Source of the DNA: Burkholderiales bacterium
GTDB taxonomy: Bacteria; Pseudomonadota; Gammaproteobacteria; Burkholderiales; Burkholderiaceae
Direction of reading: 5' to 3'
DNA length: 64,000 nt
Assembly (NCBI GenBank): GCA_026225235.1
Contig: JAMFSK010000039.1
Location: 83,534 to 147,533 of the forward strand
The first letter of the stretch is position 1. Every line of letters begins with the position of its first letter. Below are positions 16,723 to 25,991 of the stretch, piece by piece. Below the pieces are notes generated by a model. That model was not told the DNA's origin and searched no databases. It saw nothing but the letters and a program-made list of their open reading frames with translations. The position numbers were made by a program, and so were the translations under genes.

Positions 16723-17712
16723 TCAGCCGCGCCGCGAGATCTTGTCTGCCGAAACGGCGAGGATCACGAGAATCCCGGTAACCAAGACTTGATAGACCGA
16801 CGACACGCCGATCAGAGTGAGTCCGTTGCGAAACACGCCGACGATCACCACCCCAAGCAGGGTGCCGATCATCGTGCCACGGCCGCCGAACAGGCTCGTG
16901 CCGCCAAGTACCACGGCCGTAATGCTGTCGAGGTTTTCCGTCTGACCCGCCTGCGGATCGCCGACTCCCGTGCGCGCGACTGCGAGCAACGCGGCGATGC
17001 CGTAGGTGAGCCCCGCGAGGGTATAGACCGTGATCAGGATGCGCTGGGTCGGCAGGCCCATCAACCGAACCGCCTCAGCGTTATTGCCGAGCGCATAGAC
17101 ATGTCGACCGGGCGCCGTCTCGCGCAAGACGAACCAAGTGATCAGGTACAACACGAGCATCATCACTGTGCCGTAGGTCACCGTTCCCGCACCGATGCCG
17201 AAAGTGTTGCCGAAGAAGGTCAACGGGGTCGGCAGGTTTGAGATGCTTTCGGCATTCGAGTAGATCTGCGTGATGGCAAAAGCGATATTGAGCGTACCTA
17301 GCGTGACGATAAATGCGGGCAACTTCACTCGAGTGACAAGCACGCCGTTGATCAGACCGAACAAGGTGCAGACACCGACGCCCAGCACGATGGCGACATA
17401 CGGGTTCAACCCATTGGCGACCGCGACCTTGCTCATCACAACCGAGCCAAGCGCCATCACCATCCCGCACGACAGATCAATACCGGCCGTCAGCACGATC
17501 AGCGTCTGGCCGATCGCGATCACGCCCACCACCATTGATTGCTGGAGGATCAGCGACAGATTCTGGACCGACAGAAAACGCGGCGTCTGCGAAACAAAGA
17601 AAACGCAGGCGAGCAGCAGGGCGAACACCGGCCCGAGCATGGTGAGCGGGGGCAGGCGATCGGTCAGCCGGCCCTTGGGGTTGGCAACGGAAGAAGCGGG
17701 TGAGGCGTTCAT
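16723..17712 (-). CDS. frcC: Sugar ABC importer permease, FrcC/RbsC type
   Basis: The 329-residue inner-membrane permease has about ten hydrophobic segments and the BPD_transp_2 signature region: TLIVLTAGIDLSCGMVMALGSVV early, LPAFIVTLGTLNIAFAI centrally, and ITAVVLGGTSLFGGRGTMIGTLLGV toward the end. This matches the carbohydrate uptake transporter-2 class. It lies between frcB (94-nt gap) and frcA (10-nt gap). Confidence 0.93.
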   Translation of the reverse strand: MNASPASSVANPKGRLTDRLPPLTMLGPVFALLLACVFFVSQTPRFLSVQNLSLILQQSMVVGVIAIGQTLIVLTAGIDLSCGMVMALGSVVMSKVAVANGLNPYVAIVLGVGVCTLFGLINGVLVTRVKLPAFIVTLGTLNIAFAITQIYSNAESISNLPTPLTFFGNTFGIGAGTVTYGTVMMLVLYLITWFVLRETAPGRHVYALGNNAEAVRLMGLPTQRILITVYTLAGLTYGIAALLAVARTGVGDPQAGQTENLDSITAVVLGGTSLFGGRGTMIGTLLGVVIVGVFRNGLTLIGVSSVYQVLVTGILVILAVSADKISRRG

Positions 17713-17806
17713 GCGCGGACTCCTTTATGCGACGACTCGCAGCACGCCCGACGCGGTCTGGCTCGCAGAAGCGAACGGAACCGCGCCGCGGGCGCGGTGA
17801 CGAGAC

Positions 17807-18775
17807 TTACTTGGTGCCCCAGCACTGATCGAGGCCGAACGTCGTGTCCTTGCTGGTCACGCCGCTCTGCGGCTTGTCGGAGATCAGCGTCACGCCGGTG
17901 TCGGTATAGCCGCTCGGCTTCTTGCCGGTCTTGGCGTACTCGACGCCGGCCTGCACACCGAGCGCGGCCATCTTCAACGGATATTGCTGCGAGGTCGCGG
18001 CGATTTCCCCGGCCTTCACGTTGCGCACCCCTTCACAGCCGCCGTCGATCGACACGAGCAGCACGCCCTTGTCCTTGCCCGCGGCCTGCAGCGCGCGATA
18101 GGCCCCGGCTGCCGCCGGTTCGTTGATCGTGTAGACGACATTGATGTCCGGATTCTTCTGCAGGCAGTTTTCCATGGCGGTCTGACCTTTGGCCTGGTCG
18201 CCGCGCGTGTCCTGGCTGCAGACGATGCTCGGGTCGCCTGCCTTCACGCCGAAGCCCTTGAGGAAGCCATCGTGGCGCAGCACCCCGACGCTGATCCCGG
18301 GGGCGAGGTCGAGCGTCGCGATCTTCGCGGGCTTGCCGCCCATGGCGGCCTTGGCGTAGGTGCCGATCAGCTCACCGGCCTTGAAGTTGTCGGTCGCGAA
18401 CAGCGCATCGGTCGCTTCTTTCGGTTCGGTCGGCGTATCGAGCGCAATCACGAGGACCCCCGCGTCACGGGCCTTCTTGATGCTCGGCACGATCGCCTTG
18501 GTATCGCCCGGGGTGATCAGGATGGCCTTGGCGCCCGCGCCGACCATGTTTTCGATGGCAGTCACCTGGGTCGCGTTATCGCCGTCGTAGCGGCCCGCAG
18601 CGGTCAGCAACTTGGCCCCTGCGGCGTCGGCGGCCTGCTGGGCACCCTGCTTCATTTTCACAAAGAACGGGTTGGTATCGGTCTTCGTGATCAGGCCGAT
18701 CACGGGCTGGTCCGCCAGCGCCAGCGCACTGCAGGTCATTGCCAGGGCAAACAGGGTCCGCTGCATCTTCTTCAT
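17807..18775 (-). CDS. frcB: Periplasmic sugar-binding protein, FrcB type
   Basis: This 322-residue type I periplasmic binding protein has a signal peptide (1-21, ending ALALA). The mature part begins [25 protein letters not shown], typical of ribose/fructose receptors, and continues with [23 protein letters not shown] and [17 protein letters not shown]. This is the first gene of the leftward operon frcB-frcC-frcA-ROK. The substrate (fructose, mannose or ribose) is inferred from the family. No sugar kinase is in the operon. Confidence 0.93.
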   Translation of the reverse strand: MKKMQRTLFALAMTCSALALADQPVIGLITKTDTNPFFVKMKQGAQQAADAAGAKLLTAAGRYDGDNATQVTAIENMVGAGAKAILITPGDTKAIVPSIKKARDAGVLVIALDTPTEPKEATDALFATDNFKAGELIGTYAKAAMGGKPAKIATLDLAPGISVGVLRHDGFLKGFGVKAGDPSIVCSQDTRGDQAKGQTAMENCLQKNPDINVVYTINEPAAAGAYRALQAAGKDKGVLLVSIDGGCEGVRNVKAGEIAATSQQYPLKMAALGVQAGVEYAKTGKKPSGYTDTGVTLISDKPQSGVTSKDTTFGLDQCWGTK

Positions 18776-18829
18776 GTCTTCCTCCAGGTTCTAGTTGTCG
18801 AATCGGGGTCGCGACTCGCTTTCGGTACT

Positions 18830-18848
18830 AAATCACTCTCCGTGACTT
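18830..18848. promoter_or_regulatory. Candidate operator upstream of frcB
   Basis: AAATCAC (18830-18836) and GTGACTT (18842-18848) form an inverted repeat (6 of 7 positions) with a 5-nt spacer, about 55 nt upstream of the frcB start codon. The position suits a repressor site for the operon's own ROK regulator. This is a position-based guess. Confidence 0.35.
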
Positions 18849-18967
18849 AATAAAGCAGGCTGCCGGGAGGAGTCAAGAAACAACGTCCTGGAAACGGGTA
18901 AACGAGGACGAAATGGCGGCTTTTTAGCCCAAAACCCGTGGAAATCTGGCAGGAAATTTGGGGTGTG

Positions 18968-18981
18968 TGGCATTGCTGCCA
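18968..18981. promoter_or_regulatory. TGGCA-N4-TGCCA palindrome upstream of the GlxA-type regulator
   Basis: A perfect 5-bp inverted repeat with a 4-nt spacer lies 76 nt before the regulator's start codon, in a region otherwise without genes (18776-19056). It may be an operator for that regulator or for a neighbouring one; the sequence alone cannot tell. Confidence 0.3.
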
Positions 18982-19056
18982 GACCATGCTCGCCCTAGAC
19001 TTGAGTTGCCCGCTCTGGGCCTCCCGCTTCTCGACCAAATGCCCCGGAACCGCGCC

Positions 19057-20076
19057 ATGGCTAACTCCCATTCTGTTCAGAAGATCGTGCTGGTTGCATT
19101 TGACGGCACGCAGATGCTCGATCTCACGGGGCCGATGGATGTGTTCGCCGAGGCCAACACCTCGTGCGAAAACGCGGGACGCCCGCGCGCTTACGAGATC
19201 ATCCTTGCAGGCCCCCGGGTTGGACTGGTTCCTACCTCATCGGGGGTGGAACTCCATGCAAAGGTCTCGTTCTTCGACGAAACCCTGCAAGCGGACACCC
19301 TCGTGATTTGCGGCGGAAAGGGCGCGCGCATGGGGGCCGACAATCCTGAGGCGGTCGCTGCAGTCGGCCGGCTTGCCGACCGCGCGTCGCGGGTGGTCTC
19401 GATCTGCACTGGCGCTTTCGTGCTGGCGGCGACGGGACGGCTCGACCACCGCCGTGTGACCACTCACTGGAAATTCTGCGACACCCTCGCGCAGCGCTTC
19501 GGCTCGCTCGAGGTCGATGCCGACGCGATCTTTATCAGCGACGGCAAGTACTTCACGTCGGCGGGCGTGACGGCTGGCATCGACGTGGCACTCGCGCTCG
19601 TCGAACGCGACCTGGGGCGCCCCATTGCCCTTGAAGTGGCGCGCGAACTCGTGGTGTTCTTGCGTCGGCCGGGGGGACAGTCCCAGTTCAGCGCACAAAT
19701 GGCCGCGGAGGTCAGTGCGTCCGATCCAGACCGGTTCGCCGAACTCACCCGCTGGATGGCCGAACATTTGCCCGACGATCTCTCGATCGAGGCGCTCGCA
19801 GCCCGCGTGTCAATGAGCCCACGTAATTTCGCGCGGCGATTTGCGCAAGCGCTCGGCACGTCACCGGGCAAGTATGTGCAGACCTTGCGTATGGATGCGG
19901 CGCGCCGGTTGCTCACAGATGGGGAGGTGCCGCTCGCGACCGTTGCCCGGCGCTGCGGTTTTAATTCGCTCGAAACGATGCGGCTGTCGTTCCAGCGGCA
20001 TCTGAAAGTCGCGCCGCAAGACTTCCGCGCGCGCTTTCATCCTCGGGCCCGAGAACAGCGCGGGCGCGCGATCTGA
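19057..20076 (+). CDS. GlxA-family transcriptional regulator (DJ-1/PfpI + AraC HTH)
   Basis: The 339-residue protein has an N-terminal DJ-1/PfpI-like domain (about 5-170; VLVAFDGTQMLDLTGPMDVFAEA, TLVICGGKGAR, SICTGAFVLAATG with the nucleophile-elbow Cys) and a C-terminal AraC helix-turn-helix pair (about 220-320; LSIEALAARVSMSPRNFARRF, VARRCGFNSLETMRLSF). Regulators of this type control catabolism of amines, betaines and amino acids. ATG 19057 is chosen because the conserved domain begins right after it. No obvious target gene lies downstream on the same strand. Confidence 0.92.
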   Translation: MANSHSVQKIVLVAFDGTQMLDLTGPMDVFAEANTSCENAGRPRAYEIILAGPRVGLVPTSSGVELHAKVSFFDETLQADTLVICGGKGARMGADNPEAVAAVGRLADRASRVVSICTGAFVLAATGRLDHRRVTTHWKFCDTLAQRFGSLEVDADAIFISDGKYFTSAGVTAGIDVALALVERDLGRPIALEVARELVVFLRRPGGQSQFSAQMAAEVSASDPDRFAELTRWMAEHLPDDLSIEALAARVSMSPRNFARRFAQALGTSPGKYVQTLRMDAARRLLTDGEVPLATVARRCGFNSLETMRLSFQRHLKVAPQDFRARFHPRAREQRGRAI

Positions 20077-20102
20077 GCCCGATCTGAGCCCGATCTGAAC
20101 CC
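20070..20102. repeat. Three tandem copies of an 11-bp unit at the stop codon
   Basis: GATCTGAGCCC is repeated three times (the third has one substitution), and the array overlaps the TGA stop of the GlxA-type gene. A slippage expansion in the 3' end is the simplest explanation. Confidence 0.7.
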
Positions 20103-20300
20103 GATCGGGGGCACGGATCGACACGGCCGCATAAACGGTTTTTACAGCGGCTTTATATCGCCGATGCAAATCTTGCCCTCGTCGCTACCTTTGCTGACCT
20201 ACCTTTACGTCAGATGCGGAGCGCATCGACTGAAAGGCGAATCCAGCCGGATCGCGATACGCTCCGAGTTCAAGACTTTAGACGCAGATGGGACTGAAGA

Positions 20301-20675
20301 ATGATGAGCAAAATGCTCGCTAGCAGCATGAAATCGGCGATTTCCGCGGGGCGTCCGGCTCTGCTTCCTTTTCAGGGCGCGGCCGCTTCGACCCTGCATC
20401 CACCGCGAACGACCTCGCGTATCGTCCAGCTCGTACCCGCCACCCGCGTGCGGCTCGAGGTCACCCTTCCCCTTTTCGCGCACGACAATCCGCACGACCG
20501 CCTGCAGGGGCTACTCCACTGCGGACTCGGGGCCTACATCGCTGACATCCAGGTTGGCGAACGCAAGATCTGCGTCGAGTTCAACCTCGCGCACGACGAT
20601 ATCGATTTCGCTTTTCACACGCTGATGGCCCAACTCCCCGAAGCGATGATCGGCCCGGTGAGCAAGCGTCACTAA
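20301..20675 (+). CDS. Conserved-looking hypothetical protein, 124 aa
   Basis: The protein has an N-terminal Ala/Ser-rich segment and a compact C-terminal part (VQLVPATRVRLEVTLPLFAHDNPHDRLQGLLH, then YIADIQVGERKICVEFNLAHDDIDFAFHTLMAQLP) with alternating hydrophobic residues, suggesting a small alpha/beta domain. No signal peptide or known motif is recognised. Two adjacent ATG codons (20301, 20304) are both possible starts. It stands alone between the GlxA regulator and the converging GntR gene. Function unknown. Confidence 0.6.
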   Translation: MMSKMLASSMKSAISAGRPALLPFQGAAASTLHPPRTTSRIVQLVPATRVRLEVTLPLFAHDNPHDRLQGLLHCGLGAYIADIQVGERKICVEFNLAHDDIDFAFHTLMAQLPEAMIGPVSKRH

Positions 20676-20761
20676 CGCGCCAGAATGCCGAACGACCCGC
20701 CTGCCTGCCCCCGCCTCATGGGCACGTCGCAGGCCTCGGGCCGAACTTCCGACGTCCGTTG

Positions 20762-21529
20762 TCAGCTCTGCTGCCGCGCGAATTCCGGCGTGAAACGGCA
20801 GCCGAGCCGATAGCGTGATCCCGGATGAACAAAGCGTGCGAACGTCACAGCGACGCCGCTGCTCCAGGTGCGCCGCACCAGCGTGAGACACGGGACCTCG
20901 GGACCGATTTCGAGCCACTCGGCTTCGATCCGTGTCGGCAGGCCAGCGTCGACGATGTGCTCGATCTCATGCGCCGGCACGATGCTCACGAGGTATTCGG
21001 ACGGCCGCATGCGCGTGAAATCCTGGTCGATGAACGCGGGCGCGATCGCCGGATTCACATAGCGATCTTCGAGCTGAACCGGCAAACCGTTCTCGCGGTG
21101 GACACAGACAATGCGGAACACCGATGCGCCCGGCGTGAGACCGAGCGCCGTAGACACGCCTGCGGACGCGGCTTCGCGCGTGAGATTCAAGTGAGAGCAG
21201 CTGTACTCGTGCCCGCGCGAGCGAATCTCGTCGCCGATGTCGGCAATCATCAGCAGTGTCGATTGCGGCTTGGCTTCGGCCACGAAAGTACCGACGCCCG
21301 AGAGTCGGGTCAGCAGACCCTCGTCGGTGAGTTCGCGCAAGGCGCGATTGATCGTCATGCGCGAGACGCCGAGCGTGTCGACCAGATTCAGCTCCGAGGG
21401 AATCCGGTCGCCGGCCTGCCAGGCGCCCGACTCGATCGTCGTCCGGATATATTCCTTGACCTGCGCATAACGCGCGAGCGGCAACACCCGGTCCACGACA
21501 TGTGCCGCGCGCGACGACGGCGTGCTCAT
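20762..21529 (-). CDS. GntR-family regulator, HutC subfamily
   Basis: The 255-residue regulator has a GntR winged helix (about 18-85; [50 protein letters not shown]) and a UTRA effector domain (about 100-245; [23 protein letters not shown]), which defines the HutC subfamily. Such proteins are usually repressors relieved by a pathway intermediate. It is the last gene of the leftward amino-acid ABC operon, overlapping the ATPase stop by 4 nt. Two GTATATAC sites matching the HutC-type consensus GT-N-TA-N-AC lie upstream of the operon (24814, 24924). Confidence 0.92.
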   Translation of the reverse strand: MSTPSSRAAHVVDRVLPLARYAQVKEYIRTTIESGAWQAGDRIPSELNLVDTLGVSRMTINRALRELTDEGLLTRLSGVGTFVAEAKPQSTLLMIADIGDEIRSRGHEYSCSHLNLTREAASAGVSTALGLTPGASVFRIVCVHRENGLPVQLEDRYVNPAIAPAFIDQDFTRMRPSEYLVSIVPAHEIEHIVDAGLPTRIEAEWLEIGPEVPCLTLVRRTWSSGVAVTFARFVHPGSRYRLGCRFTPEFARQQS

Positions 21530-22437
21530 GCGCTGGCTCCCTGAGGCTCGCCGCCACGGGTCCAGAACGCATTGCGGTCGAAGTAGTTCTGCAGGAACTG
21601 ACGCAGCCGCGGGTGCGGTGCGTCGTGGAACACCTCCTGCGGCGAGCCCTGGACGGCAATCCGGCCCTCGTCGATAAAGACAACCTTGTCGGCGACCTGC
21701 GCGGCAAAGCCCATTTCGTGCGTGACGACGGCCATCGTCATGCCTTCTCGCGCGAGCTGTTTCATCACTTGCAGCACCTCGCCGACGAGTTCGGGATCGA
21801 GCGCCGAAGTCGGTTCGTCGAACAACATGATGTGCGGCTCCATCGCGAGCGCGCGCGCAATCGCCACACGCTGTTGCTGCCCGCCCGACAGTTTGCCCGG
21901 ATAGGCATCGGCACGCGCGGCGAGGCCGACCCGGTCGAGCATGGCGAGTGCAAGCCGCCGCGCTTCGTCGCGCGACATGCCGCGTACGCGCTGGAGGGCT
22001 TCCATCACATTGCCGGCGGCTGTCATGTGCGGCCAGAGGTTGAACTGCTGGAACACCATGCCGACATTGCGGCGCACCTGGTTGATCTGCGCGCCCGAGG
22101 CTTTGACCCGCTTGCCATTGCGCGTCGTATAGCCAAGCAGCGCGCCTTCGATCAGCACATCTCCACCGTCATATTCCTCGAGAAAAGCGAGGCAACGCAG
22201 CAAGGTGCTCTTGCCCGAACCCGAGGGTCCGATGATGCAGACGACTTCGGACTTGCGGATCTCGAGGTCGACACCGCGCAACACTTCGACTTCACCAAAA
22301 CGCTTGGTCAGTCCGTTGACGCGGATCAGCGGCTCACCACGTGCAGGCGATGCCTCATCCGCGAGACCCACCGCTGCGGGCTCGACTGCCTCGGCGGAAC
22401 CGGGCGCGGGCCGTAGGGAATCAGAAAGGGCAATCAT
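21526..22437 (-). CDS. Polar amino acid ABC importer ATPase (GlnQ/HisP type)
   Basis: The 303-residue ATPase has Walker [11 protein letters not shown]-loop [12 protein letters not shown], signature [16 protein letters not shown], Walker [15 protein letters not shown] and switch VVTHEMGFA, the wording of the polar-amino-acid (PAAT) class. An extra 35-residue leader precedes the domain. ATG 22437 is used because AGGAA lies just upstream; a longer frame reaches 22539. It is part of an operon with two permeases, a binding protein and the HutC-type regulator. Confidence 0.92.
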   Translation of the reverse strand: MIALSDSLRPAPGSAEAVEPAAVGLADEASPARGEPLIRVNGLTKRFGEVEVLRGVDLEIRKSEVVCIIGPSGSGKSTLLRCLAFLEEYDGGDVLIEGALLGYTTRNGKRVKASGAQINQVRRNVGMVFQQFNLWPHMTAAGNVMEALQRVRGMSRDEARRLALAMLDRVGLAARADAYPGKLSGGQQQRVAIARALAMEPHIMLFDEPTSALDPELVGEVLQVMKQLAREGMTMAVVTHEMGFAAQVADKVVFIDEGRIAVQGSPQEVFHDAPHPRLRQFLQNYFDRNAFWTRGGEPQGASA

Positions 22438-22489
22438 CGGCGTTCCTGTTCGTGCGAGGTCGCAGCGGGTTTGCAATTCGTCAGCGGGA

Positions 22490-23155
22490 TCATCGTATGG
22501 CGAAGCGCGAGAGCCGGCCTTCCGCCCAACTGCCGACACGCGAGGTCAGCTCGACCAGCGCGAGATAACAGACGCACAACACCAGCAGCGTCTCGACGAA
22601 GGCGAACGACTCCGAGCCGATGCCGGTCAACACGAAAGTGAGTTCGGGCACTGTCACGATCGACAGCACGGCGGTTTCCTTGCTGAGGATGATGATCAGG
22701 TTGGTCAGCGCCGGCACGATGATCAGCAGCATCTGCGGCAACTGCACGCGCACGATCGCCTGCCAGCGCGACAGGCCCAGACATTCGGCCGCCTCAAGAT
22801 GGCCACGTGGCACCGACTGGAAGCCCCCGCGGAACACCTCGGCGAAGTAGGCGCTGCCGTACAAGCCGAGGCCGAGCACGCCTGCCGTCATCGGCTCGAG
22901 CGTGATGCCAAAATTCGGGCCGCCGTAGTACAGCAGGAACAACTGGATCAGGAACGGCGTCCCTCGAAACACCTCGATATAAGCACGCAGCACTCCGCGC
23001 ACGGCTTGCGAGCCGAACAACTGCACCACGGCGATCGCGAAACCAAGCAGCAGGCCAATGGCGACACCGGCCGCCCAGGTGCCCAGCGTAATGAGCAGGC
23101 CGTGGGCAATCGACGGCAGATTGTGGGTGATGACGGTGGAATCAAAACCGGCCAT
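22490..23155 (-). CDS. Polar amino acid ABC importer permease
   Basis: The 221-residue membrane protein of the HisM/GlnP class has about five helices, the EAA loop [29 protein letters not shown] and [19 protein letters not shown] 23155 lies 4 nt after the end of the upstream permease. Together with the gene at 23160 it would form a heterodimeric pore. Confidence 0.92.
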   Translation of the reverse strand: MAGFDSTVITHNLPSIAHGLLITLGTWAAGVAIGLLLGFAIAVVQLFGSQAVRGVLRAYIEVFRGTPFLIQLFLLYYGGPNFGITLEPMTAGVLGLGLYGSAYFAEVFRGGFQSVPRGHLEAAECLGLSRWQAIVRVQLPQMLLIIVPALTNLIIILSKETAVLSIVTVPELTFVLTGIGSESFAFVETLLVLCVCYLALVELTSRVGSWAEGRLSRFAIR

Positions 23156-23159
23156 GGCC

Positions 23160-23810
23160 TCAGGCCTCCCGCAGCCGGTGTTCGGCGTAATGTGCACCGA
23201 GCGCGAGCGTGCCGTTGATCACAAAGTAGATCAACGCGGCGGCCAGGTAGGCTTCGAGCGGCCGATAAGTGCTTGCAGCGAGATTTTGCGAGGTCCGCGT
23301 GAGCTCGGCGACGCCGACTACCGAAACCAGTGACGAGGCCTTGATCAGCAGCACCATCTCATTGCCAAGCGAAGGCAGTGTCAGGCGAAACGCCTGCGGG
23401 ACTTCGATCCGGCGCAGCATGTCGAAACGCGAGAGTCCGAGCAGACGTGCGGCTTCGAGCTGGCCTGAGGGAATCCCGAGAAAGCCACCGCGCAAAATCT
23501 CCGCCACATAGGCAGCGGAACACAATGCGCATGTCCCGATGGCGGCAACCAGGGGCGGTACATTGATGCCCACAAACGGCAACAAGTAATAGACCAGCAG
23601 CAACTGCACGAGCAGCGGCACGCCCCGAAAGAAAAACACATACGCACCGCCGAATGCACGCGCGCCTCGATGCGCCGAGAGCTTCGCCGCGCACACACCG
23701 ATCGCCACGAAGAAGCCGATCAGCAGCCCGGCGAGCGAGATCCCGACGGTCGCGAGCGCGGCCTGGAACAGCAGCGGAAAACCATGGAGAAAGACGCTCA
23801 GACTAAACAT
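23160..23810 (-). CDS. Polar amino acid ABC importer permease
   Basis: The 216-residue membrane protein of the same HisQ/GlnP class has FFRGVPLLVQLLLVYYLLP, the EAA loop GIPSGQLEAARLLGLSRFDMLRRIEVPQ and the following EMVLLIKASSLVSVVGVAEL helix. It is the first permease gene after the binding protein, across a 106-nt gap that shows no gene. Confidence 0.92.
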   Translation of the reverse strand: MFSLSVFLHGFPLLFQAALATVGISLAGLLIGFFVAIGVCAAKLSAHRGARAFGGAYVFFFRGVPLLVQLLLVYYLLPFVGINVPPLVAAIGTCALCSAAYVAEILRGGFLGIPSGQLEAARLLGLSRFDMLRRIEVPQAFRLTLPSLGNEMVLLIKASSLVSVVGVAELTRTSQNLAASTYRPLEAYLAAALIYFVINGTLALGAHYAEHRLREA

Positions 23811-23916
23811 GTCGTGCCACTCGCCACTGTAAATCGCCGTGATGCGCGCGTCGCCCGAATGGCCGGATCGCGGCTGCCCGCGGGCTTCACGATCCGGTCA
23901 GACTTCCTGGTCAGAC

Positions 23917-24744
23917 TCAATAGTTCAGCGTCGGCTCAGTGGTCGGGACATCCATCGCCGTGCCAAACCACTTCTTCTGAAGCGTTGCAAGGCGACCGTC
24001 CTTATTGAGCTTCACGAGCGCGTCGTTGAACGCATCGAGCAGGGGCTTGCTATCCGCATCCTTGCGCAGGCAATACGCGAAATAGACCTTCGAGCCGAAC
24101 GCGGGCTGCACCACCGCAAACTGTTCCGGCCGTTGCTTGGCCACGTAGGCGATATTCGTCAGCGAGTTGGCAACCGCCGAGATCCGGCCCGCGGCGAGGT
24201 CGGCATACGCCTGGTTGTTGTCGACGTACTCGCGAATCTCAGGCGCCTTCGGCAGGGTCGTGATGTAGGTCTTCAACTGATCGAGCTGAGCCGAGCTCTT
24301 GCCCGCGCCGACGGTCTTGCCGGCGATGTCGGCCGAGGTCTTGATAGCAGGGTCATTGGCGCGTTTGAGCAGCGCATCGGTCGCGTCCGCGATCGGCAAC
24401 GTGAACGCGTAGCGATCCGCGCGCGCCTTGGTCATCGTCAACGGGCCGCCCACCATATCGAACTTGCCCGCATCGAGACCCGGCAACACGCTCGGCCAGG
24501 GCAGGTCGATAAAGCGTACCTTGACACCCATCTCCTTACCGATTTCCGCGAACAGATCCTTGTTGAACCCCGCCTGTTGACCGTTGTCGAGGAAGTCGAA
24601 CGGCGCAAACTGCATTTCGGTGCCGACCACCAGTTCGCCGGCTTTCTTGACCTTTGCAAGCTGGTCCTCGGCGTGCGCGCCGACACTCGCGGCACACAGG
24701 GCCAACATCAACAAACTGCGCTTCCAGCCTGCCAGAATCTTCAT
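23917..24744 (-). CDS. Periplasmic amino-acid-type binding protein
   Basis: The 275-residue receptor has a signal peptide (1-25, ending SVGAHA) and the SBP_bac_3 fold: LVVGTEMQFAPFDFLDNGQQAGFNKDLFAEIG, DLPWPSVLPGLDAGKFDMVGG and the final QKKWFGTAMD. The Arg of the TMTKARADRYAFTLPI stretch is the usual carboxylate-binding position. The ligand is unknown, perhaps an unusual amino acid. It is the first gene of the leftward operon and is transcribed from the shared region containing the GTATATAC sites. Confidence 0.92.
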   Translation of the reverse strand: MKILAGWKRSLLMLALCAASVGAHAEDQLAKVKKAGELVVGTEMQFAPFDFLDNGQQAGFNKDLFAEIGKEMGVKVRFIDLPWPSVLPGLDAGKFDMVGGPLTMTKARADRYAFTLPIADATDALLKRANDPAIKTSADIAGKTVGAGKSSAQLDQLKTYITTLPKAPEIREYVDNNQAYADLAAGRISAVANSLTNIAYVAKQRPEQFAVVQPAFGSKVYFAYCLRKDADSKPLLDAFNDALVKLNKDGRLATLQKKWFGTAMDVPTTEPTLNY

Positions 24745-24813
24745 GGGGTTCTCCGGATCGATCAGGGGTACGTCAGGGATGCGGCGCCCGCGCGAAGCGA
24801 ACTGTGCGAGGCA

Positions 24814-24821
24814 GTATATAC
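24814..24821. promoter_or_regulatory. Predicted HutC-type operator, site 1 (GTATATAC)
   Basis: The self-palindromic GTATATAC matches the HutC-subfamily operator pattern GT-N-TA-N-AC. It is part of a 12-bp block (GTATATACCGCG, 24814-24825) repeated in inverted orientation at 24920-24931. The site lies 70 nt from the start codon of the binding protein gene. The operon encodes a HutC-type regulator. Confidence 0.7.
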
Positions 24822-24923
24822 CGCGCTATTTGGCCGAAAAAATAAATCTGGGAGATCATCAGAACCATACTGACCCTGGGTAAACCGCAGTGGCGAGCCT
24901 CGCTTGCGCGCGGGCTTTTCGCG

Positions 24924-24931
24924 GTATATAC
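24924..24931. promoter_or_regulatory. Predicted HutC-type operator, site 2 (GTATATAC)
   Basis: This is the second exact GTATATAC, within the inverted copy CGCGGTATATAC (24920-24931). It is 67 nt from the oxygenase start codon, nearly mirror-symmetric to site 1, and the centres are 110 bp apart. Two sites facing two divergent promoters suggest co-repression of both transcription units. Confidence 0.7.
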
Positions 24932-24997
24932 AGCGTGAGGAGCCTGGGCATGGAGCCCGGACACCTGCCCCGCACGCCGGCAATGAAGGAGCCGCTC

Positions 24998-25984
24998 ATG
25001 CAGTCGCCTCACCCTATTCCGATCGTCGATTTCACCGGTGTCCGTACGGGAGACCCGGCCGCGCTCGCACGCGCCGGTCGCGAGATCCACGAGGCCTGTA
25101 CCCGTATCGGCTTTTTCTATCTGACAAATCACGGCGTACCGCAGGACATCATCGACGGCGCGGAACAGGCCGCACGACGCTTCTTTGCATTTCCGCCCGA
25201 GACCAAACGACGCGCTGCGGTCAACGCCCGGCATCGCGGCTTCAATGCGCTCGGCGACGCCACCATGTACCAGGCGACGCGGCCCGACCATAAGGAATTC
25301 TTCAGTGTCGGTCTCGAGTTGCCCGAGGACGATCCCGATGTGCTGGCCGGCCAGGCATTGCGAGGCCCGAACAACTGGCCGGACTTCATGCCCGACCTGC
25401 AGCCCGCGCTCTACCGTTACTACGAGGCGATTGGAGCGTGCGGGGCCGACTTGCTGCGCGCGGTGGCCAGCGGGCTCGGACTCGCGCCGGACTTCTTCGT
25501 CTCGCGCTATACCAAGCGAATGCAGCGCACTCAGATGGTCTATTACCCGCCCCAGCCGCCGCAGTCTGATGAGGCGCAGTTTGGCGTCGCACCGCACACC
25601 GACTATGGGTGCATCACGCTCTTATGGCAGGACATGATCGGCGGTCTGCAGGTTCGCGAAATCGCCAACGACACATGGATCGACGCGCCGCCGATGCCGG
25701 GCACCTTTGTCGTCAATGTCGGCGACTTGCTCGGGCGCTGGAGTAATGATCGCTATCGCTCGACCTTGCATCGTGTGATCAACCGCTCGGGACGCGAACG
25801 CTATTCGATTGCGACCTTCTACGACCCGACCTACGGCGCGAGCGTCGACCCGCGTGAACTGGGGGCGGCACCCGATACGTTGCGCTATGAGCCGGTCGCA
25901 GCGGGCGACTATATCCTCGGACGGATCAACGATTCGATGGGGTACCGAAAGAAGCGTGCGGCTGAAAGTGCTGGTTCAGCATGA
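24998..25984 (+). CDS. Isopenicillin-N-synthase-like Fe(II)/2-oxoglutarate-type oxygenase
   Basis: The 328-residue protein has the DIOX_N domain (IPIVDFTGVRTGDP, IGFFYLTNHGVP) and a 2OG-FeII domain. Iron ligands are His200 and Asp202 (PHTDYG) and His258 (STLHRV); the co-substrate-binding RxS is Arg268-Tyr-Ser270. All are intact, so activity is expected, probably hydroxylation or oxidation of a small amino-acid-like compound. ATG 24998 is chosen because GGAG lies 6 nt upstream; an in-frame ATG at 24983 is also possible. It is 7 nt from the dehydrogenase gene and divergent from the ABC importer. Confidence 0.9.
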   Translation: MQSPHPIPIVDFTGVRTGDPAALARAGREIHEACTRIGFFYLTNHGVPQDIIDGAEQAARRFFAFPPETKRRAAVNARHRGFNALGDATMYQATRPDHKEFFSVGLELPEDDPDVLAGQALRGPNNWPDFMPDLQPALYRYYEAIGACGADLLRAVASGLGLAPDFFVSRYTKRMQRTQMVYYPPQPPQSDEAQFGVAPHTDYGCITLLWQDMIGGLQVREIANDTWIDAPPMPGTFVVNVGDLLGRWSNDRYRSTLHRVINRSGRERYSIATFYDPTYGASVDPRELGAAPDTLRYEPVAAGDYILGRINDSMGYRKKRAAESAGSA

Positions 25985-25991
25985 GCCTCAC

